DNA from: Lycium barbarum
Lineage: Eukaryota; Streptophyta; Magnoliopsida; Solanales; Solanaceae
Direction: 5' to 3'
DNA: 64,000 bases
Assembly: GCF_019175385.1 (NCBI RefSeq)
Contig: NC_083340.1
Location: forward strand, 21,650,336 to 21,714,335
The notes under the pieces were generated by a model. The model did not search any database and was not told where the DNA came from. It worked only from the letters and a program-made list of their open reading frames with translations. Within the stretch, counting starts at the first letter, position 1, and the number at the start of each line of letters is the position of its first letter. The position numbers and the translations under genes were made by a program. Positions 12,130 to 22,536 of this stretch are shown piece after piece.

Positions 12130-12560
12130 CAGGTACCATAACACAGTCGACGGACCGTCGATGGTGTTACGGGCCGTATCTTCAACCGTAACTCAAATGG
12201 TTCAATTAAGCAAAGGGACCGTAACACAGTCGACGGTCCGTATCATAGGATACGGTCCGTAACGTCTCACCGTAACATGATCAAAATTTCCAGAAAAGTT
12301 ACTGGAAATTTGAGAGGTGTTACGGTATGATGTTACGGTCCGTCACTCGTGTTACGGTCCGTAACACCTCACCGTAACGTCTCTCAAAATTCCAGAAGGC
12401 TTTCATGGAATCCATCGATGTTACGGTGTGGTGTTACGGTCTGTAACATAGGATACGGTCCGTAACATCCCACCGTAACATCAGCCAAATTTCCAGAAAG
12501 TTTTCATGAAATTATCGGTGTTACGGTGAGATGTTACGGTCCGTAACACATAATGACGGG
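12130..12560. repeat. GTTACGG palindrome array A, Athila interior
   Basis: The same ttacgg(a/t)ccgtaa palindromes and half-sites as in the LTRs fill this spacer just upstream of the third ORF. They occur in units of about 105-115 bases with ccagaa and tttcatgaa-type links. The strand sense of the links is opposite to that in the LTR. Confidence 0.8.
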
Positions 12561-13799
12561 CAGTAGAGTAGCAAACAAATGGCTTGGCCAAATTTTATCG
12601 TTTTAAGCACGAGGCCAAGATTTTCAACTTAATGTTCTATGGGTATGTTGTGAAACAATATTATATCCCCTCACATGCCTCGGGTTACTCAGACTTCACC
12701 CGGTTTTATTAAAGTTTTCATTGGGGAATTGTATCGAACAGTTGGTGGGCAAACCGATTTAGTAATTTCACGAATGAAACCTTCAACCGGATTTGACCTC
12801 CAATTCAGTGGGAAGCAATTGCTTGTACCCACGATTCTTTTAAACAGTACCAATACCAATCCCAACCCCCAACCATTATCAAATCCCCCATAACTTATCA
12901 ATTTAAATTCAAACTCAATCAACACAGCCCAAAACACGAATTTCAACACATATTATATGAAATTACTCATGAGCATCATAGAACTCGCATTGATAGCTAA
13001 AAGAAAAGAGTAAAGACATGTAATACCTGATCGTTGGCGATTGTAAGGATGAAACTCAACTTAAAACAGTGATTGTGGATAAGAAAATAGTAATGAGATT
13101 TTAGAGAAATATGGGGGAGAATGGAAGATGAAGAGAGGAGGATGTGAAGAAGAAAAGAGAGGATTTATGAGGGAGAGGGAGTTGAAAACGTGTGAAGAAT
13201 CGTTATAATTTGAAATGGGAACCGTCGGTAATGTATTTAAACATTTCCGACAATTACGTTACCTGTTACGGACCGTATCATAGGATACGGGCCGTATCTT
13301 GTATTACGGTCCATCAAACGACCCCGTTTCGTTTATTTATTAATGACCTGGCAGTCCAATCGACGGACCGTAACTCGTGTTACGGTCCGTATCACCTGGC
13401 GTAACATGTTGAAAATTTCCAGTGAAGCCCAGATTTTTCATCAAAGTTACGACCCAGTGTTACGGTCCGTAACACGTACGACGGACCGTAACTCGTACCG
13501 TAACACTCTTCCTCACCCTTCAGTGATTTTTTTCTTTTTTTCTTTTTGCCTGTTACGCTTCATGATACGGACCGTAACAAGAGTTACGGGCCGTAACATG
13601 GAGCGTCTCGCCTTGGATCACTCAGCAGTTATTTGGTCCCTTCAGTTCTCAAAATCCCACCACATTAGCACATCAACAACACAAAAGAATACAAGGAAAA
13701 TACAAACTTTAAACTACTTACAAAGCGGTAAATGTGGGTTGCCTCCCACACAGCGCTTGGTTTAATGTCACGGCTCGACGTGGTACCTCATTTTCGAGT
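12561..13799 (-). other. Athila spacer between pol and third ORF, with palindrome array B
   Basis: This is non-coding. Palindrome array B covers about 13255-13610 (ttacggtccgtaa, cgacggaccgtaac and variants). Just after the pol stop the sequence reads, in element sense, agcgctgtgtgggaggcaac, a stretch often found after pol in Athila-like elements. A splice acceptor for the third ORF could lie in this spacer but I cannot assign one. Confidence 0.55.
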
Positions 13800-15026
13800 T
13801 CAGGAGCCATATTTCAAACGATACCTATCCACGACCTTACCATCATCAATACACCAATAGTAATGCTTCACTCTTTGTGCATTCACCTTAAAAGTCCGAG
13901 TGCCATCCTCGGATTTCACCTCAATGACGCTTCCATTTGGGGACACACTCACAATTTCAAAAGGACCAGACCAACGAGACTTTAACTTGCCTGGAAAGAA
14001 CTTCAGGCGTGAATTGTACAACAAGACCAAGTCTTTTGGCTGAAAATCCCTTTTTAGGATCTTCGAGTCATGATAGTATTTCATCTTTTCCTTGTACAGT
14101 GTTGCACTTTCATAGGCATTGTACCTAAATTCATCCATCTCGTTGATTTGAAACAACCGCAGCTTAGTTGCTTTATGCCAATCCATATTCAGCTTTTTCA
14201 ATGCCCAAAGGGATTTATGCTCAAGCTCAATAGGCAAATGACATGCCTTCCCAAATACCAACTTATACGGTGAAGTCCCTATAGGCGTTTTGAATGCCGT
14301 GCGATATGGCCATAAAGCATCATCCAACTTTTTAGACCAGTCAGTGCGATTCACATTGACCGTCTTTGCCAAGATGCTTTTTATTTCTCTGTTTGAGACC
14401 TCAACCTGACCACTCGTCTGAGGATGATATGGAGTGGCAACCCTGTGATGCACGCCATATTTTTCAAGAAGATCAGCAAATGGTTTATTGCAGAAATGAG
14501 ATCCACCATCGCTAATAATAGCTCTAGGAGTGCCAAATCTAGTAAAGATGTTCTTTTTGAGAAACGCATTGACTCTCCTACCACCATTGTTAGGCAAGGC
14601 CACCGCCTCCACCCATTTGGAGACATAATCCACTGCGACAAGAATGTATTTCAGGCCGTAGGAGCTCACGAAGGGCCCCATAAAATCAATTCCCCATACA
14701 TCAAATAGCTCCACCTCAAGAACAAAGTTCATCGGAGTTTCATGCCTCCGACCTATTGTGCCCTGGCGTTGGCATTTATCCCAAGAGCGTGCCAACATAT
14801 TTGCATCACGATAAATGGCTGGCCAGTAGTAGCCACACTCTAGCACCTTGGCTGTTGTTCGATTTCCACTGTGATGTCCACCAACTGGAGAATCATGGCA
14901 CGCTTTCAAAATGTCCATCACCTCAGATTCCGCCACACATCTCCGGATCATATTGTCAGTACACGTTCTGAATAAGTAAGGCTCATCCCAACAATACTGT
15001 CGGCAGTCTCGCAAGAATTTCTTCTT
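13800..15026 (-). pseudogene. Athila integrase
   Basis: This is the 3' part of the single gag-pro-pol frame, after an in-frame TAA at 15029-15027. The zinc-binding region has the histidines ([10 protein letters not shown]) but the CxxC pair reads WDKC, so the first cysteine has become tryptophan. The catalytic triad is visible: D in [13 protein letters not shown] in [10 protein letters not shown], and E in [21 protein letters not shown]-terminal DNA-binding region with [11 protein letters not shown] follows. No chromodomain is present, as expected for Athila. The protein would insert element cDNA into the genome. It ends at TGA 13802-13800. Confidence 0.88.
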
Positions 15027-16586
15027 TTAATATGTCTTCAACTCTTCAGGAACGATGCCAGTTACCAAATAATTGGCAATATCGGCATACCATGGTGCCA
15101 CATCATTGGAAATGACCAAAACTCTTTCATCCAGGAAAGTGTCATCAATATCTAGCACATCACTCGGTCTCCCTGGTGCTTCAAGTCTGGAAAGATGGTC
15201 AGCTACTTGATTTTCTGACCCTTTTCAGTCTTTGACTTCAAAGTCAAATTCCTGTAGCAACAAAACCCATCTTATCAACCGGGGCTTAGCATCCTTCTTC
15301 GCCATCAAATAGCGCAATGCAGCATGGTCAGTGTGAACCACTACCTTGGCACCCAACAAATAAGCCCGGAACTTTTCAAAAGCATAAACAATAGCAAGTA
15401 ATTCTTGCTCCGTTACTGTATAGTTCAGCTGAGCTCCATTCAATGTTTTGCTGGCATAATAAATTGGGTGCAGGATTTTGTTTAGCCGCTGACCAAGCAC
15501 AGCTCCAATTGCAAGACCACTGGCGTCACACATTAATTCAAAGGGAAGTGACCAATCTGGGGACACAACAATAGGTGCGGAGGTTAATTTCAGCTTCAAC
15601 TCGTTGAACGCCTTGATGCACTTCTTATCAAAATTGAATTTGGACTCTTTTTCCAAGAGTTTGCACATGGGATTTGCAATTTTGGAGAAATCTTTGATAA
15701 ACCTTCTATAGAATCCGGCGTGCCCCAAGAAACTCCGAACTCCTTTTACTGAAACGGGCGGAGGGAGTTGTGAAATCACTTCGATTTTAGCTTGATCAAC
15801 CTCAATCCCTTTTTCTGAAATCTTATGGCCAAGGACAATGCCCTCCTTGACCATAAAATGACACTTCTCCCAGTTGAGCACGAGGTTGGTCTCCTCACAC
15901 CGTTGTAGCACCCGATCAAGATGACCCAAACATTCATCGAATGAATCTCCCACCACAGAGAAATCATCCATGAAAACTTCAAGAAAGTTTTCAACCATAT
16001 CAGAGAATATGGACATCATGCATCGTTGGAAGGTAGCTGGTGCATTGCAAAGACCAAATGGCATCCGGCTGAAAGCGAATGTCCCATAGGGACAAGTAAA
16101 AGTGGTCTTTTCTTGGTCTTCCAAGGCGATGTTGATCTGGTTGTATCCTGAGTACCCATCCAAGAAACAGTAATAAGATCTTCCGGCTAGCCGATCAAGC
16201 ATTTGATCAATAAAAGGCATAGGGAAGTGATCCTTGCAAGATGCGGTATTCAGCTTCCGGTAGTCCATACACACTCTCCAACCGGTGACAGTCCTTGTTG
16301 GAATCAACTCATTTTTCGAGTTAGGGACAACAGTGATGCCCCCTTTCTTTGGCACACACTGAACAGGGCTTACCCATGGACTGTTGGCAATCGGGTAAAC
16401 CACCCCATCATCTAACCACTTAATGATCTCCTTCTTCACCACCTCTTGCATCGGTGGATTTAATCTTCTCTGATGCTCAACACTCGGCGAACTTTCCTCC
16501 TCCAACTGTATTCGGTGCTCACAAATTCCGGCGGGAATCCCCCGGATGTCTGCAATAGTCCAACCCAGAGCTCTTAAATGCTTTCT
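15027..16586 (-). pseudogene. Athila reverse transcriptase and RNase H
   Basis: The fragment lies in the same frame as gag and integrase. After the TAG that ends gag-protease, RT begins ([19 protein letters not shown]), with [12 protein letters not shown], the [10 protein letters not shown] box, the [10 protein letters not shown] catalytic box and [12 protein letters not shown]. RNase H follows with [13 protein letters not shown] and [16 protein letters not shown]. An in-frame TGA at 15227-15225 (KD-stop-KGSENQVADHLSRL) and TAA at 15029-15027 separate it from integrase. All stops are single codons with the frame kept. The enzyme would copy element RNA into DNA in cytoplasmic particles. Confidence 0.9.
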
Positions 16587-19328
16587 CTAGACTACGATGA
16601 GTCTTTGAATTTGGCCCTCATTCAAAAGCGATGACACAATAACTGGAAGAGTAGCATTTTCTCCAAGAAATACATATTTAAGATGTGATGGCAGTTTCTT
16701 GAGTTCCAGTTTCGGTGGCTCAATAATTGATGTTTTTGCTGGAGGAGTTGTTCGTTTCTCTAGATCAAGAGACAATTTCTTGGGTTCATAAGAGTAAGAC
16801 CCCAGACCTGTGAGTGAATTCACTGTCTCATTATATCCCTCCATTTGGTCGGCATCAAAATTCACCAAGATGGCCAACAATGCTTCGCTCAAGCATTCTT
16901 CCTCCATTTTAAATTCCACTGCTTCATCCACCTCGTCAACAGAGTTTATGACTGAAATGCTTTGATAAGGACTAGGTAATTTCATGCCTTTACTAGCGTG
17001 AAAAGTCACCTCCTCATCGTTCACCCGGAACTTTATTTCGTGCTTTTCGGAGTCCATAAGAGCCCTCCCTGTGGCAAGGAAAGGTCTTCCCAGAATAATA
17101 GGAATTTCTTGATCAATAGCACAATCAAGAATCACGAAATCTGCCGGCAGTAGAAATTTCCCGATTTGAACCAGCACATCATCAACTACTCCAACTGGCC
17201 TTTTTATCGATCTGTCAGCCATCTGCAACCTCATGGTAGTTGGCCTTGGCATAGCTAGCCCCGATCTCTTAAAAATTTCCAGGGGCATAAGATTTATGCT
17301 AGCCCCGTTATCACACAAAGCCCTGGCAAAATTTTGCTGCCCTATGGTGCATGGAATTGTGAATGCTCCAGGATCTTCCCTCTTTTGCACAGTGGTTTTG
17401 GAAAGAATGGCACTAACGCGGTGAGTGATACCCACAGTGTCGTGTTTCAATGGCTTTTTCTTCTTTGTTAAAAGATCCTTCAAATACTTAGCAAAGCCAG
17501 GCATTTCTTTAACAGCATCCATGAAAGGAATGTTCATCGTCAACTGCTTGAGTTGATCATAAAATCTCAAGCACTTCTTATCTTCTGTTTTTCTCACCAG
17601 CCTTTGAGGAAAAGGCGGTGAAGATTTAAACAATTGGCTCAAAGGGCGAAGAGCACCGGAAAGTTTTGCCTTCCCCTTTTCCTGGTTTTCCACCGGTACC
17701 TTGGGGTTATCAAGATTCTGCTCTTCTTCGGCTACAATAGGGACTTCCTCCCCTGCCTCTTTCTCCACGATATCATTAGATACATCAGGCTGCCCTTCTT
17801 CTTCAACAATTTGTTCAAGCTCAATCACCTTTTTATTAGCATCTTGAAGTATTTTTCCACTTCTGGTGCTAATAGCAAGTACATTCTCCACAGAGTTTAC
17901 TCCACTACCTTTAGGATTTGGAACTGTATCACTCGGTAGTTGTCCCCGTTGAGGAGTATGCACTTCTCGGGAAAGGTCTCTGAATTGTGCTTCAAGCTTC
18001 TGAATGGAGGCTGAATGAGATAGTTGGACCTGAGACATTCCCTTGATTGTGCTCTCTGTTCTGTCTTGATTCATCAACATTTTCTGCATCATACTTTTTA
18101 ATTCAGCAGAGTCATTAGATATGTTGCCAGCAGAGTTGCTAGCTGAATTATCTCTCCATTGTTGGGAATTGGATGATTGCCCCCTAGGTGGAATGTAGGG
18201 GTTGGAGCTCTTGTTGCCATAATTATAGTTGTTATAATTCCCTTGATTAGGATTGCCCTGATCATTTCTTCCATAATTATTCCCTTGGAATTGTTGTTGA
18301 GGTTTTTGCCATGGGTGATTACCGGGACCTTGATAATTTTGCTGTTGATAACCCCCTTGCGAGTTATTGACATAATTAGCATCCTCATATTGTGGCTGCC
18401 CTTCTAGATAAGTTTCGTCAGAGACTTGGTACATTCCGAGCACATGAGGTGGCATCTCATCGACAACATTCACACCTTTGGCTTCTTTCTCCATAAGCCT
18501 TTTCGATAATAAATCCACGGTGGTTTGCAATTGAGCGAATGCATGATCTCGCTCATGATTTTCTTTGGCCACCGCGGCAGCAGAGGGACTACCATATGAT
18601 AGGACTTCGCTATCACTCGAATGCCAGGCTTGATTGTGGGTAGTAAGCTTGTCAAGCAATCTGATTATGTTGACAAAAGATTTGTCCGTGAAGCATCCCC
18701 CAGCAGCAGTATTGACAGCTATTTGATTCATGGTATCTAGCCCCTTGTAGAACTTCTCGGTGAGGATTGCATCCGGAAATCCATGAGTCGGAGATTGAGC
18801 GAGATAATATTTGAAACGCTCCCACGCTGCATATAATTGTTCCCCCGGAAGTTGTTTGAACTCAAAGATCTTGTCCCTAAGCTCAGCCTTTTTGCTTGGT
18901 GGAAACCATTTTTTTAAAAATATATTGGCCAACTCGTTCCAAGTGTGAATACTATTGCTGGGTAGCTTTTCATACCATTCCCTCGCTTGGCCAGCCAAGA
19001 AATACTTGAAAACCCGTAATCGCAGTGCATCAACAGGAACAACACCTTGAGATTGTTGAGAACATACATGCACAAAATTCTTCAGGTGTCGAAGTGGACA
19101 ATCCTCCGAAGAATTTCTGAAATAGCCTTCAAGTTTCAATAGCTGATAGATAGAACTATCAATTTTGAAATTTGCATTTCCTGTTCTAGGAGGAACTACA
19201 GCAGAAGCATAATCAGCTTCGTCGATGAATTCCGCGAATACATTCTCATCATCCTCTTCTTCTGGTGCAGGATGGTTCACTTGGATTCCCCCTTGGTTTC
19301 CTTGATTGCGATGGGGTCTTCCTGCCAT
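16587..19328 (-). CDS. Athila gag and aspartic protease
   Basis: The first likely start is MAGRPHRNQG at 19328; codons upstream are open but unlike the family. Residues about 60-250 hold the retrotransposon gag capsid fold (LAGQAREWYEKLPSNSIHTW, FFPPSK-type turn as KKWFPPSKKAELRDKI, QLYAAWERFKYYL). A Gln/Asn/Gly-rich middle follows, with no CCHC knuckle. The aspartic protease active site is ALCDNGASINLMPL, which has D-N-G where D-S/T-G is common, and IIPIILGRPFLATGRALMD-like flap and ILGRPFL segments follow. The frame is open for about 914 codons and stops at TAG 16589-16587, where pol would otherwise continue. Gag would form the particle and the protease would mature it. Confidence 0.9.
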   Translation of the reverse strand: MAGRPHRNQGNQGGIQVNHPAPEEEDDENVFAEFIDEADYASAVVPPRTGNANFKIDSSIYQLLKLEGYFRNSSEDCPLRHLKNFVHVCSQQSQGVVPVDALRLRVFKYFLAGQAREWYEKLPSNSIHTWNELANIFLKKWFPPSKKAELRDKIFEFKQLPGEQLYAAWERFKYYLAQSPTHGFPDAILTEKFYKGLDTMNQIAVNTAAGGCFTDKSFVNIIRLLDKLTTHNQAWHSSDSEVLSYGSPSAAAVAKENHERDHAFAQLQTTVDLLSKRLMEKEAKGVNVVDEMPPHVLGMYQVSDETYLEGQPQYEDANYVNNSQGGYQQQNYQGPGNHPWQKPQQQFQGNNYGRNDQGNPNQGNYNNYNYGNKSSNPYIPPRGQSSNSQQWRDNSASNSAGNISNDSAELKSMMQKMLMNQDRTESTIKGMSQVQLSHSASIQKLEAQFRDLSREVHTPQRGQLPSDTVPNPKGSGVNSVENVLAISTRSGKILQDANKKVIELEQIVEEEGQPDVSNDIVEKEAGEEVPIVAEEEQNLDNPKVPVENQEKGKAKLSGALRPLSQLFKSSPPFPQRLVRKTEDKKCLRFYDQLKQLTMNIPFMDAVKEMPGFAKYLKDLLTKKKKPLKHDTVGITHRVSAILSKTTVQKREDPGAFTIPCTIGQQNFARALCDNGASINLMPLEIFKRSGLAMPRPTTMRLQMADRSIKRPVGVVDDVLVQIGKFLLPADFVILDCAIDQEIPIILGRPFLATGRALMDSEKHEIKFRVNDEEVTFHASKGMKLPSPYQSISVINSVDEVDEAVEFKMEEECLSEALLAILVNFDADQMEGYNETVNSLTGLGSYSYEPKKLSLDLEKRTTPPAKTSIIEPPKLELKKLPSHLKYVFLGENATLPVIVSSLLNEGQIQRLIVV

Positions 19329-19422
19329 GTTTATCTGTTTCACCGAAACAGCAAACGAGGTGTGATGGAATAGAAAAAGTTTTAAAGAATAGTACACAAC
19401 AATTAGTAATTTCTAAACCGTA

Positions 19423-19441
19423 TTCCCCGGCAGCGGCGCCA
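19423..19441 (-). other. Athila primer-binding site, tRNA-Asp type
   Basis: In element sense it reads TGGCGCCGCTGCCGGGGAA, the complement of the 3' end of plant tRNA-Asp with one mismatch. It is separated from the 5' LTR by five bases. It primes minus-strand DNA synthesis and is typical of Athila elements. Confidence 0.92.
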
Positions 19442-19446
19442 AAATT

Positions 19447-21011
19447 TGATACGCTCAAATTACACCTATTAATGGCGTAAAGCGGACGTTGTCAAATATA
19501 GTAACCTAACAAGGTTGGGGTCGAATCGCACAGGGAATATGGAGAGAAAAGAGTACTAATCGTATGCGATACCAATCTTTAAATGCTTTAATCCTATTCC
19601 GGATAGTTTGAATTGATTGTTGAATAATGTAATTGAATACTTTGACTTAGAATGTAATTAATGTGAGAGAGAGACTAAGGTTGTGTTTCCTAATTTGATT
19701 AGATATTATGCTTCGGGTTTCAATGTGATATACTTCTAATGGTTGTTCTAAGAATATGCACTTGATCTCTTAAAGACTTCTTAATGTTTCCCAACAGTTA
19801 AGTAGTATTTCCTCTTTATGATTCTTCCGAATATAAAAGAGTTACAATCGAAGAGCGACCAATAATGCCAATTTAGACTTATTCTTATTCCTAAGTTAGT
19901 CTATTAAACGAGGGTTAACGCCTCGAGTCATTGTTATTCAATCTTACCAATATTGACTCTCTTTCCCAAGAAAAGTCAATATAATGGCTTCGGCTAATTC
20001 TTGCAATCATTAGCCAACGTTACAACACAAAGATAGAATAAATAACAACAACCATTATGCATATATCAATAATAGAAACTCATTCACATAATACCCATCA
20101 TGGGATTCACAACCTTAGAATTGAAATTAGCTACTCATAATGTTTCTTGACAGAAAAAGCTTAAAGATTAACATAATACACTTACAATGCTAATACAAGA
20201 TGGAATGAGAGTGAAGTTGTTGCCTTAAATGCTCCAACCACTTCTAAGATTAAGAACTAGGGTTTGTGCCTTCAAAATAAAATCTGAATAATGAATTAAA
20301 ACCCTACATTATGTATTTATAGAGCCAAAAATCGCGCCAAGTTTCTGGACAAAAATGCCCTTACGCCGCATTGTTACGGACCGTAACTCAGGTTACGGTC
20401 CGTCCTTCATTTCGTCATTTGACCACTTCGACATTACGACCACCATGCGACGGACCGTACCCCGTGTTACGGTCCGTCCTTCTGAAGCGTAAGTGGTGAC
20501 AATTACTTGGCAACTCTCTGGAATTTTGGATGATGTTACGGTGAAGGGTTACGGACCGTAACATGAGTTACGGACCGTAACACTAAACCGTAACACTGAA
20601 GATTTTATTGAAACTCTCTGGAAATTTAGCTCATGTTACGGTGACATGTTACGGACCGTAACATGAGTTACGGACCGTAACACTTCACCGTAACACTGAT
20701 GGTTTCAATGAAACTTTCTGGAAATTCAGGCCTTGTTACGGTTCAAAGGTACGAACCGTAACATGAGTTACGGACACCGTTACGGTCCGTAACATGAGTT
20801 ACGGACACCGTTACGGTCCGTAACATGAGTTACGGACCGTCGCTTAGCTCAAATTTGTCCGTTTTTCCAGCATTACTTCTCATTTTCGATCCTTAGTTAA
20901 TCAACCCTATAAAACACAAAAATAGCATAAGAAACAATATAAAAACACTTAAAATCAAGCAACATTTCTAGTTACAAAGGCATAAAATGTGCCAAAATTC
21001 ACGGCACATCA
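19447..21011 (-). repeat. 5' LTR of the Athila element
   Basis: It starts TGATACGC and ends GGCACATCA, with TGAT..ATCA termini. It matches 6600-8112. It has extra copies of the palindrome unit: acatgagttacggaccgta once more near 20560, and an acggacaccgttacgg unit once more near 20800. Confidence 0.93.
20372..20842. repeat. GTTACGG(A/T)CCGTAAC palindrome cluster in the Athila 5' LTR
   Basis: There are about seven intact ttacgg(a/t)ccgtaa palindromes with many half-sites. Runs such as ttacggaccgtaacatgag are repeated back to back. The copy number is higher than in the other LTR. Confidence 0.85.
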
Positions 21012-22536
21012 ATGGGAAGTAAACTGAGTGCCTCTGTCGGAAATGATGGAAATAGGAACCCCATGCAATCGCACTATCTCTCGAATGTGGATCCTGGCCA
21101 AATTCTCCGCGTTATAAGTAGTCTGAACCGGAATGAAGTGTGCAGATTTAGTCAACCTATCCACAATAACCCAAATCGAATCAAACTTGCCCAAAGTCTT
21201 CGGAAGACCAACCACGAAATCCATAGCAATCCTTTCCCATTTCCATTCCGGAATGGGTATCCTTTGAAGCACACCACCTGGTCTCTGGTGCTCATACTTA
21301 ACCTGCTGGCAATTCGAACACTGCGCAACAAACTCCACAATGTCTCTCTTCATTCTACCCCACCAATAGTGTTGCCTCAAATCACGATACATCTTTGTTG
21401 CTCCTGGGTGAATGGAGTATCTGGAACTATGAGCCTCTTTCAAGATCAACAGAATCAAATCACCAACTCTAGGAACGCAAATGCGCCCCTTAATCCTCAA
21501 AACACCCTCATCATCAAGAATAGCCTCTTTGGCTTCTCCACTTAGCACTTTATCCAGAATTTTGCACAATTTCACATCCTCAAACTGCTGGGCCCTAATC
21601 TGCTCTAAAAGAGACGACTTCGCCTCCACACAAGATAGAACCTTACCAGGTTCTGAAATATCGAGTCTCACCATACTATTAGCCAAACACTGCACCTCCA
21701 TGGCTAAAGGACGCTCTCCCACAATCAAACGCGCCAAGCTACCCATACTCACTGCCTTTCGGCTCAACGCATCAGCTACCACATTTGCCTTTCCTGGATG
21801 ATAAAGAATGGTGATATCATAGTCCTTAAGCAACTTCATCCATCTACGATGCCTCGAATTCAGGTCCCGTTGATTAAAAACATGTTGAAGACTACGGTGA
21901 TCCGTGAACACCTCACAATGGACTCCATACAAGTAATGTTTCCAAATCTTCAAAGCGAAGACTACTGCAGCCAACTCTAAGTCATGAGTGGGGTAGTTTT
22001 TCTTGTGAACCTTCAACTGTCTCGAAGCATACACGATCACCCTACCCTCTTGCATTAGCACACAACCCAAGCCAATTCGAGAAGCATCACAATAAACAGT
22101 AAAGTCCTTTCCCTCCACAGGTAAAGCCAAAATCGGGGCTAAAGTCAATAAAGCCTTGAGCTTCTGAAATCTCTCTTCACACTCATCGGACCACTGGAAA
22201 GGCACATTCTTCTGAGTCAACCTAGTCAAATGGAAAGCAATAGATGAAAACCCCTTCACAAATCGGCGATAATAACTCGCAAGGCCCACGAAGCTCCGAA
22301 TCTCAGTCACCGAAGTAGGCCTGGCCCAATCTCTAACCGCCTCGATCTTCTTAGGATCAACCATAATCCCGCCCTTGGACACAACATGTCCCAAAAATGC
22401 CACGGAACTGAGCCAGAACTCACACTTGGAAAACTTGGCATACAATTTCTTCTCCCTCAATAGCCCAAGCACGATCCTCAAATGCTTTTCATGATCTTCC
22501 TTACTCCGAGAGTACACCCAGATGTCATCAATAAAC
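21012..22536 (-). pseudogene. Chromovirus RT (second half), RNase H and integrase (first half)
   Basis: The fragment starts abruptly at [11 protein letters not shown], the catalytic aspartate box of RT, where the composite element joins at 22536/22537. RT palm and thumb follow ([28 protein letters not shown]). RNase H comes next ([47 protein letters not shown]), then the integrase zinc region ([25 protein letters not shown]) and two core aspartates ([17 protein letters not shown]). It stops at FTSH, where the Athila element is inserted, and resumes at 6594. The frame is open throughout. Protease and the first half of RT are missing from the window. Confidence 0.92.

Larger units (their letters stand above)
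6600..21011 (-). mobile_element. Athila-type Ty3/gypsy element
   Basis: Two LTRs (6600-8112 and 19447-21011) flank a minus-strand interior in the order gag-protease, RT-RNase H, integrase, then a third reading frame in the env position. The tRNA-Asp primer site and the gag type are those of the Athila lineage. It is inserted in the integrase of the outer chromovirus between the codons for FTSH and FWRTL. The duplications are ATGGG at 6595-6599 and 21012-21016. The first two bases (TG) of the left LTR are missing. The LTRs differ by roughly 1% in substitutions by eye plus indels of repeat units. The coding frames carry six in-frame stops and no frameshift. Confidence 0.93.

Noticed and set aside
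9943..12141. Plus-strand open frames of up to 208 codons over the Athila third ORF
   Set aside because: They mirror the minus-strand ORF. Codon bias and domain similarity are on the minus strand.
13800..19397. Endogenous pararetrovirus or host aspartic protease gene
   Set aside because: LTRs with target duplications, a tRNA-Asp primer site, integrase and Athila-type gag show an LTR retrotransposon. No movement protein or other virus-specific part is seen.
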